Of a stretch of DNA of 12,709 bases, positions 7,611 through 12,709 are shown in pieces. Numbering within the stretch: position 1 is the stretch's first letter; the number at the start of each line of letters is the position of its first letter. The translations under genes were made by a program, and so were the position numbers. This stretch comes from Gemmatimonadota bacterium. Its GTDB lineage: Bacteria > Gemmatimonadota > Gemmatimonadetes > Longimicrobiales > Gaopeijiaceae. The stretch is taken from NCBI GenBank assembly GCA_018678395.1, contig JAHHMJ010000006.1, positions 1-12,709 of the forward strand, in the 5' to 3' direction. Under the pieces are notes generated by a model. That model ran no database searches. It had not been told where the DNA came from and saw only the letters and a program-made list of their open reading frames with translations.

Positions 7611-10066
7611 CGCTTGAGGCGAAGTGAGTTGCTCACCACCGATACGCTGCTGAACGCCATGGCCAGGGCGGCCAGGATGGGGTGCAGCTGACGAAGCATC
7701 ATGGGCAGCGACTCGAACGGGTACAGCACACCCGCCGCGACCGGAATCAGCAGCACGTTGTAGCCGAACGCCCAGAACAGGTTCTCGCGAATCGTGCGCA
7801 GGGTGGCCGCCGACAGCCGCAAGGCCCTGGGGACACCCGCGAGGTCGCCGCTCATCAGCGCGATGTCGGCGGTTTCGACGGCCACGTCGGTACCGGTCCC
7901 CATCGCGATGCCGACATCGGCCGTCGCCAGCGCGGGGGCATCGTTGATGCCATCACCCACCATCGCCACCGGGCCCCGGCGCTGTAGATCGCGGACCACG
8001 GCGGCCTTCTCGTCCGGCAGGACTTCGGCCTCCACATGGGCGATCCCGACCTGCTCGGCGACCGCTCGAGCGGTGCGTTCGTTGTCCCCGGTCAGCAGGA
8101 CGACGGACAGACCCCGAGCGGACAGCGCGCGGATCGCCTCGGCCGCGCCGTCCTTCACGGCATCCGCGACCCCCAGCACCCCCACGGCCTCGCCGTCGAC
8201 CGCCACGCGCACCGCGGTTCGCGCCGCGGCCTCCTGCTCGTCGGCGAACGCATCGCCCGGTGTGGGATCGATGCCCGACGCGACCAGGTAGCGGCGGCTG
8301 CCGACTCGTACCTCGCGGTCGCCGACCCGGGCCAGGATTCCGCGGCCCGCCTCCGCCTCGGCCTCCTGCGCCGCGTCGAAGGCCACCCCCCGCTCCACGG
8401 CCCCGCGCACGACGGCCTCGCCCACCGGGTGCTCCGAACCGGCCTCGGCACCCGCGGCGAGGGACAGGACCGCCTCCTCCGTCCACCCCTCGAGCCCCTG
8501 CACCGCGAGAAGCGTCGGCGCTCCGCGCGTCACCGTGCCCGTCTTGTCGAGCACCACCGTCTCGAGCTGGCGCGCCCGCTCCAGCGCCGCCGCGTCCCGG
8601 AAGAGGATTCCGTTCTCGGCACCCTTCCCCGTCCCCACCATGAGCGCGGTCGGCGTCGCCAGCCCGAGCGCGCACGGACACGCGATCACGAGCACGGCGA
8701 CCAGACGAATCAGGCTGTCGGTGAAGCCCGCCGACACGCCCCAGTACCAGATGCCGAAGGTAGCCAACGCGATCAGCAGGACCACCGGTACGAAGACCGC
8801 GGCCACCCGATCGACGAGCGCCTGGATCGGAGCACGACTGCCCTGCGCCTCACGCACCATGTCGATGATGCGCGCCAGCGCGGTGTCCCGTCCGACCCGG
8901 GTCGCCCGCACCACGAGCGCCCCGCTGCGATTGAGCGTGGCGCCAGTCACCGGGTCGCCCGCGGACTTCTCCACCGGATGGCTCTCGCCCGTCAGCATGC
9001 TCTCGTCCACCGCCGACCGACCCTCGACGACCTCACCATCGGTCGGGAAGGCCTCGCCCGGCCGGATGCGCAGCAGGTCGCCGACCCGCACCTGCTCCTG
9101 CGGGATGTCGACCTCGAGACCCCCCTCCTCGATGCGGCGGGCCATCTTGGGCCGAAGGTCGAGCAGGGCCCGAAGCGCCGCACCACTGCGCCCCTTCGCC
9201 CGCGCCTCGAGCAGCTTGCCGAGCTTGATCAGCGTCAGGATGACCGCCGCGGTCTCGAAGTAGACGTGCTCTCCGAGCGCCGTGCTGCCCGAGGCCAGCG
9301 CGAGGGTGACGGGGACCGACCAGGCGTAGGCCACCGAAGAGCCGAGGGAGACCAGCACGTCCATGTTGGCCGTCCGATTCCGGAGCGCCTTGAAGGCGCC
9401 CACGTAGTAGTCCCACCCCGTGTAGAACTGGACCGGCGTCGCGAGGGCCCACATGGCCAGATTCGCCCAGGCGGCGTGGGCCCAGGCGCCCAGCAGCCCG
9501 AAGTCGCGGGCCATGCTGAACGCGAAGAGCGGGATCGTGAAGGCGAGCCCCACGATGAACGCACGCCGCTGTCTCTCGATCTCGCGGGCCCGGGCGCGCG
9601 CCTCCGGATCGTCGTCGGCATCGGTCGTCCCCGGGCCCGTTGCGTCGTCGACCACGCCGAACCCGGCACGCTCGATCTCGCGGACGAGATCGGACCGCTC
9701 CGCAGTGCCCGCGAGCACCGACACGCGCGCATGTTCGCTCGCGAAGTTGACCGAGGCGTCGGTCACCCCCGGAACACGCCGTCGCAGGGTCCGCTGGATC
9801 GTCGCCGCGCAGTTCGCGCAGGTCATCCCGGTCACCGCCAGGTCGAAGTCCCGCGTCGGCGCGTCGTAGCCCGCGTCGCGGATCCGATCGGCGAGGACGT
9901 CTTCGGTCACCTCGGCCGACTCGAACGTCACGGTGGCCCGCTCGGAACCGTAGTTCACGGAGGCCTCCGTTACACCGGGTGTCTTCCGCAATGTGCGTTC
10001 GACGGTCCCCGCGCAGTTCGCGCAGGTCATCCCGGTGACGGCGAAGGTGAGCTCACGTTCGGGCAC
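7598..10066 (-). CDS. copA: Copper-exporting P1B-type ATPase with two N-terminal heavy-metal-binding domains
   Basis: This 822-residue CopA pumps Cu(I) out of the cytoplasm at the cost of ATP. Two HMA domains carry GMTCANC sites (Cys15/Cys18 and Cys83/Cys86). The membrane metal site has 'ACPCALG' (Cys463, Cys465), 'YN' (769-770) and M803 with S806-S807 in the last helix, the set typical of the Cu(I) subgroup. The ATPase machinery is complete: 'TGES' (359-362), phosphorylated Asp507 in 'DKTGT', the His546-Pro547 pair, and 'GDGIND' (704-709). I chose GTG at 10066 because GAGG lies five bases upstream and the first HMA domain starts a few residues later; the frame stays open 31 more codons (to 10159) but that would overlap the chaperone gene and adds a low-complexity Arg/Gly-rich tail. 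It is last in a csoR-copZ-copA operon, 38 bp after the chaperone. Control by CsoR is expected. Confidence 0.95.
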   Translation of the reverse strand: MPERELTFAVTGMTCANCAGTVERTLRKTPGVTEASVNYGSERATVTFESAEVTEDVLADRIRDAGYDAPTRDFDLAVTGMTCANCAATIQRTLRRRVPGVTDASVNFASEHARVSVLAGTAERSDLVREIERAGFGVVDDATGPGTTDADDDPEARARAREIERQRRAFIVGLAFTIPLFAFSMARDFGLLGAWAHAAWANLAMWALATPVQFYTGWDYYVGAFKALRNRTANMDVLVSLGSSVAYAWSVPVTLALASGSTALGEHVYFETAAVILTLIKLGKLLEARAKGRSGAALRALLDLRPKMARRIEEGGLEVDIPQEQVRVGDLLRIRPGEAFPTDGEVVEGRSAVDESMLTGESHPVEKSAGDPVTGATLNRSGALVVRATRVGRDTALARIIDMVREAQGSRAPIQALVDRVAAVFVPVVLLIALATFGIWYWGVSAGFTDSLIRLVAVLVIACPCALGLATPTALMVGTGKGAENGILFRDAAALERARQLETVVLDKTGTVTRGAPTLLAVQGLEGWTEEAVLSLAAGAEAGSEHPVGEAVVRGAVERGVAFDAAQEAEAEAGRGILARVGDREVRVGSRRYLVASGIDPTPGDAFADEQEAAARTAVRVAVDGEAVGVLGVADAVKDGAAEAIRALSARGLSVVLLTGDNERTARAVAEQVGIAHVEAEVLPDEKAAVVRDLQRRGPVAMVGDGINDAPALATADVGIAMGTGTDVAVETADIALMSGDLAGVPRALRLSAATLRTIRENLFWAFGYNVLLIPVAAGVLYPFESLPMMLRQLHPILAALAMAFSSVSVVSNSLRLKRARI

Positions 10067-10071
10067 GGTGG

Positions 10072-10075
10072 CCTC
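10072..10075 (-). promoter_or_regulatory. Ribosome-binding site that fixes the copA start
   Basis: On the minus strand GAGG stands five bases before the GTG at 10066. This supports the internal GTG over the upstream in-frame start at 10159. Confidence 0.6.
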
Positions 10076-10104
10076 GCGGTCGGAAGCGGCGGATCGGACC
10101 GGGG

Positions 10105-10314
10105 TCAGTCCGACGCCGGGAAGCCGATCTCGTCGAGGAGAGCCTCGACCGCCGCCCAATCGGTTTCGCTCTCATCCCAGGCGACGGCTACGGTACGAGA
10201 ATCGACATCGGCCTTCACGGTGGTGACGCCACCGAGTTCGGCGACCTCGCGCTCGATGGTCTTCACGCAGTGTCCGCAGGAGATGTTCGGGACGGAGACG
10301 GTCTTCTCACTCAT
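10105..10314 (-). CDS. copZ: Small copper chaperone / heavy-metal-associated (HMA) protein, CopZ-like
   Basis: This 69-residue single HMA domain has the metal site 'ISCGHC' (11-16; Cys13 and Cys16) followed by the typical helix start '[11 protein letters not shown]'. It ends with '[10 protein letters not shown]', the usual last strand-helix region of these proteins. CopZ-type proteins carry Cu(I) in the cytoplasm and pass it to the N-terminal domains of CopA, encoded 38 bp downstream. The residue before the CxxC site is normally Met and is Ile here; His between the cysteines is common in CopZ proteins. The ATG at 10314 gives the standard domain boundary; the longer frame to 10449 would overlap csoR. 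Cu(I) rather than Hg or Zn is inferred from the CsoR and CopA neighbours. Confidence 0.88.
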   Translation of the reverse strand: MSEKTVSVPNISCGHCVKTIEREVAELGGVTTVKADVDSRTVAVAWDESETDWAAVEALLDEIGFPASD

Positions 10315-10357
10315 GGTTCCGCGGGGTGGGGGTGGATTCGATCGGGAGTCCGGGATG

Positions 10358-10678
10358 TCAACGCCTGCCGGCTTCGAAGACGTCGAGCAGTTCTCCCAGC
10401 ACGCGCTCGCGCTCGGCGGGATCATCTCCTCGGATCGCCGCCGTGGCACAGTGGCGGAGGTGCCGGTCCAGCAGCAGCGCCGAGACCTTGCCCAGGGCCT
10501 TCTGGACGGCGTCGATCTGGTGGACGACCTCGACGCAGTAGGCGCCCTCTTCCACCATGCGCTGGACGCCGCGCACGTGCCCCTCCACGGAGCGGAGACG
10601 GGCGACGATCCGCGCGTCCGAGTCCCTGGAGGACGTCGCTGGTGCGGAGGGGAGCGGGTCAGGTATGGCGTCGGGCAT
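10358..10678 (-). CDS. csoR: CsoR-family copper-sensing repressor
   Basis: This 106-residue all-helical DUF156/CsoR protein has the core 'RLRSVEGHVRGVQRMVEEG' (27-45). The Cu(I) ligand pattern is exact: Cys48, His73 and Cys77 reproduce the C-x24-H-x3-C spacing of M. tuberculosis CsoR Cys36/His61/Cys65. This separates it from nickel (RcnR) and formaldehyde (FrmR) relatives. CsoR tetramers bind GC-tract palindromes and release them when Cu(I) binds. The ATG at 10678 is preferred; an in-frame GTG at 10723 adds 15 residues but would start inside the C8G8 palindrome. It is the first gene of the copper operon, 43 bp before copZ. The N-terminal ~20 residues are Pro/Ser/Asp-rich and probably disordered. 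Confidence 0.93.
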   Translation of the reverse strand: MPDAIPDPLPSAPATSSRDSDARIVARLRSVEGHVRGVQRMVEEGAYCVEVVHQIDAVQKALGKVSALLLDRHLRHCATAAIRGDDPAERERVLGELLDVFEAGRR

Positions 10679-10722
10679 GGTACCGGAACGGCTCAGAGGG
10701 TTTGGACCCGCAAGATAACGCA

Positions 10723-10738
10723 CCCCCCCCGGGGGGGG
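10723..10738. promoter_or_regulatory. C8G8 palindrome, candidate CsoR operator
   Basis: Eight C followed by eight G form a perfect 16-bp palindrome about 45 bp upstream of the csoR start, in the 66-bp gap after the M23 gene. CsoR-family operators are GC-tract palindromes, so sequence type and position agree. With no loop and no T-run it is a poor Rho-independent terminator. TATCTT at 10712-10717 could be a -10 box on minus. Homopolymer runs are also prone to length errors. Confidence 0.5.
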
Positions 10739-10744
10739 AGGGGC

Positions 10745-11668
10745 TCAGTCATCCCCCGCGCCAGAGCCCTCCGCCGGAGGCATCGTCATCCAGCTCCTCG
10801 GATCCACACTGGTCGTCCCGACTCGCACGACCCAATGAAGGTGCGGTCCGGTCACGCGACCGGTAGCACCCACACGGCCGATCGGCGTCCCGGCTGCGAC
10901 CGTGTCCCCCTCTGCGACCAACGCTTCCGAGAGGTGGAAGTAGCCGCTCAGGAGTCCGCCGCCGTGGTTCAGGTAGACGATGTTGCCGGCCAGCAGGAAC
11001 GAGTCGACGAGTGCGACCACCCCTCGAGAAGGAGCCACCACCACGTCGCCGGGGTCGCCGTCGAGATCGAGGCCCAGATGCCGACTCGACACCTCGTCGT
11101 TGAAGATCCGGCCATTGCCGAACCCGCTCGTGACCCGGTCCTCTCGCGGCATGACCCGCTCGTCCGTCCACAGTCGGGGGGTCGCGTGTGCCTGGCGCGC
11201 GACGGCGGCGGCCTTGGCCTGATCCTCGGCCAGTCGCGCCGCGTCGGCGTCGTTGAGACGTCCGCCCAGGCGGGGCGCGACGCTCAGTCGCTCGTGACGG
11301 TACTCGCCGGGCACCACCTCCAGATCGATCGTGATGGGCTCCTCGCCGCCGCCTTCATCCACCGCGACCAGTTGGACCCGCAGCGAGCCTTCGGTGTCGA
11401 TGGGTGCCGGTCCGAAGGCCTCGTAGACCCCGCTCTCGTCGACGGCGAAACGCAGGACCTCACCCCCGGCCTCACCCCGCACGGCAGCCAGGGGCTGGCC
11501 CGGCGACGGCGCCACCCGAACACGAAACAGGTGGCCCTGGACGGGTCGCTCGGGGAAGACCGAGACCGTCGGCGCGTCCGAAACGAGATCCCACGCGGGC
11601 CCTTCCGGCGCCGAGGTCGGCGCAATCGATACCCAGGCCCCGACGAGAGCCGCAATCATCGTTCGCAT
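10745..11668 (-). CDS. Secreted M23-family (LytM/lysostaphin-type) metallopeptidase
   Basis: This 307-residue protein starts with a signal peptide (1-20, 'MRTMIAALVG' to 'APTSA'). A probable beta-sandwich region (~30-125) and an Ala-rich helical linker (~137-165) follow, then an M23 domain (~172-290). The zinc site is complete: His197 and Asp201 in 'RHLGLDLDG' (H-x3-D) and 'GPHLHW' with His276/His278 (HxH); His235 in 'LNHGGGLLSGYFHLS' is also conserved. M23 enzymes cut peptide cross-links of peptidoglycan outside the cytoplasmic membrane. The ATG at 11668 is chosen for the signal peptide; the frame stays open to 12358 but that part lies antisense to another gene. It is transcribed toward csoR but a 66-bp gap with the C8G8 palindrome separates them, so I do not place it in the copper operon. 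Its physiological target is not evident. Confidence 0.88.
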   Translation of the reverse strand: MRTMIAALVGAWVSIAPTSAPEGPAWDLVSDAPTVSVFPERPVQGHLFRVRVAPSPGQPLAAVRGEAGGEVLRFAVDESGVYEAFGPAPIDTEGSLRVQLVAVDEGGGEEPITIDLEVVPGEYRHERLSVAPRLGGRLNDADAARLAEDQAKAAAVARQAHATPRLWTDERVMPREDRVTSGFGNGRIFNDEVSSRHLGLDLDGDPGDVVVAPSRGVVALVDSFLLAGNIVYLNHGGGLLSGYFHLSEALVAEGDTVAAGTPIGRVGATGRVTGPHLHWVVRVGTTSVDPRSWMTMPPAEGSGAGDD

Positions 11669-11749
11669 GACCTCGACTCTACCGACTCCCCATCCCACCG
11701 CGCCAGCGGAAGCCTGGCCAGTCGCGGGCGCGCCGGAGTACCGTGACCC

Positions 11750-12334
11750 ATGAGCGGAGTGCTTCTTCCTCGGTGCCCGGCCCTCGCGCTGGTCCTCCTG
11801 GGCCTCGTCTGGCCGGCGGGGCCCCGGGAGATCGCGGCACAGATCGACGACTCGCCGGCCGATACCGTGGCCGCCGAGTACCTGCGGGGCTTCCAGGCCG
11901 CGGCGTGGGAGGGCCTCGCCCAGCGGCTTCACCCCGACGCGCTCGCATACCTGCGGATCGCCATCGACATCCAGGTCGACGCGGACACCACCGGCTGGGC
12001 CCTCGCCAACCTCGGGGGCGCCGGCGACCGAGCCGAGTACGAGGCCCGCAGCGACGCCCGGGTGTTCGCCGACGTGATGAGGTGGACCCGGGACAACGCG
12101 CAGGGTCTGCTCTCGTCCCTGGTATCCCGGGAGGCCCAGCTCATCGGCCTGGTCATGGAGGGAGAGGACTCGGCTCACGCGGTGTATCGCGTCCGCACGA
12201 TCGCGTATGGAGCCGAGCCTGCGGTTCAGGTGGCGACGCTCCTCCGAACCCCCCGGGGCTGGAAGGTGCGCGAGGCGGCCGAGCTCCGCACCCTCCACAC
12301 GGCGCTGCGCGCGGTGCCGGTACCACGCCGTTGA
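11750..12334 (+). CDS. Secreted protein of unknown function, 194 residues
   Basis: I do not recognise this family. The ATG at 11750 begins a hydrophobic signal peptide (~1-30, 'ALALVLLGLVW' core, likely cleaved near 'EIAAQ'), so the product is exported. The mature part starts with an amphipathic segment 'AAEYLRGFQAAAWEGLAQRL' (41-60). It ends in strands such as 'AVYRVRTIAY' and 'RGWKVREAAELRTL', a pattern that recalls NTF2/SnoaL-like or DUF-type small alpha+beta domains where a final 'GWKV' strand is common; this is a weak resemblance. It contains one cysteine, in the signal region, and no metal motif. GGAG at 11735-11738 lies 11 bases before the start. It is divergent from the M23 peptidase gene with 81 bp between them, so the two may share a regulatory region. 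Confidence 0.7.
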   Translation: MSGVLLPRCPALALVLLGLVWPAGPREIAAQIDDSPADTVAAEYLRGFQAAAWEGLAQRLHPDALAYLRIAIDIQVDADTTGWALANLGGAGDRAEYEARSDARVFADVMRWTRDNAQGLLSSLVSREAQLIGLVMEGEDSAHAVYRVRTIAYGAEPAVQVATLLRTPRGWKVREAAELRTLHTALRAVPVPRR

Positions 12335-12709
12335 CGGTGCGCCCGGCCGTTCCGTCACTGCGGTTCCTGCACGTCCCGCGCATCCTTGCGCTCGACTCCT
12401 CCCTCAGGGAACGTGTTATCCCGCCGGCGCGCTCAAACGCGCTCGGTGGCCGGTCGAGACTCTCCAGGGACGCTCGACGCCGCCTGACCTCCCTCCCTGG
12501 CCCATCTATGCACATGTTCCCCGCCGACCTCGGGCACAACCAGCTCACGCTGGGTTCCGACGTCTTCCCTCTCGGGGTGGCCAACCTCGCCATGTACGCG
12601 GGGCGATACCGATGACGGCCGGCGAGTTCACCCGCACCATGTTCGCCGCGGATCTGCGGCGCGCGCTGGTTCCGGTTTCCGCCGAGGTGTGAGTCGCCAT
12701 GGCTAGCGT
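12335..12709. other. 375-bp tail without a recognisable gene; two tiny overlapping reading frames
   Basis: No complete gene of usual size is visible after the secreted protein. A GCGCG-CTCAAA-CGCGC hairpin near 12425-12440 lacks a T-run. On + a 35-codon frame (12508-12615, starting MHMFPADLGHNQL) overlaps by ATGA a 26-codon frame (12612-12692, starting MTAGEFTRTMFAADLRRALV). The second looks compositionally protein-like, but I recognise neither. They may be small genes, remnants of a decayed gene, or chance. Another gene may begin just beyond the right edge. Confidence 0.35.

Noticed and set aside
10723..10738. C8G8 as a Rho-independent terminator for the M23 gene
   Set aside because: There is no loop between the arms and no T-run follows on the minus strand, so operator function is the better reading.
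8036..11746. Very long + strand open frame (1236 codons)
   Set aside because: It runs antisense across copA, copZ, csoR and the M23 gene, all of which have intact motifs; composition is typical of high-GC antisense translation.
11669..12358. N-terminal extension of the M23 peptidase to 537 residues
   Set aside because: The extension is antisense to the secreted 194-residue protein and would bury the clear signal peptide that begins at 11668.
11743..12615. + strand 290-codon frame overlapping the secreted protein
   Set aside because: Most of it is an out-of-frame Arg/Pro/Gly-rich shadow; only its last ~35 codons fall outside the real gene, and these are described with the unexplained tail.

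Overview
The window is high-GC, densely packed bacterial chromosome. I see no rRNA, tRNA, CRISPR array, transposase or phage gene. A PadR regulator directly followed by a long duplicated FtsX/MacB permease with a short N-terminal prefix domain (an ADOP-type permease) is typical of Acidobacteriota and Gemmatimonadota. With the GC content and the secreted hypothetical protein this suggests one of those phyla, Gemmatimonadota being my guess. No taxonomic marker gene is present to prove it.

Left part (1-4335): the C-terminal end of a polytopic GT-C/PMT-like glycosyltransferase on + meets a convergent three-gene minus-strand operon. In transcription order the operon encodes a flippase-like UPF0104 membrane protein, a UbiA-family prenyltransferase with a fused N-terminal HAD-like domain, and a DprE1-like FAD oxidoreductase. 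The genes overlap by 4 bases (GTGA) and 1 base (TGATG). UbiA plus DprE1 is the signature of polyprenyl-phosphoryl ribose/arabinose synthesis. The operon therefore probably makes, and perhaps moves, a lipid-linked pentose for an envelope glycan, and the neighbouring glycosyltransferase is a possible user. No DprE2-type reductase is in the window. The HAD domain fused to UbiA has lost its catalytic residues.

Middle (4336-7575): a divergent intergenic region with a plausible sigma70-type promoter and a small inverted repeat leads into padR and the ADOP permease, a likely two-gene unit.

Right-centre (7598-10678): a copper-resistance operon on minus in the order csoR, copZ-like chaperone, copA P1B-type ATPase. 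The CsoR Cys-His-Cys site and the CopA motifs are intact. A perfect 16-bp C8G8 palindrome about 45 bp upstream of csoR is a candidate CsoR operator.

Right end (10745-12709): a secreted M23 (LytM-type) peptidase on minus lies divergent to a secreted 194-residue protein of unknown function. It is followed by about 375 bp with no gene I can name, only two tiny overlapping reading frames.
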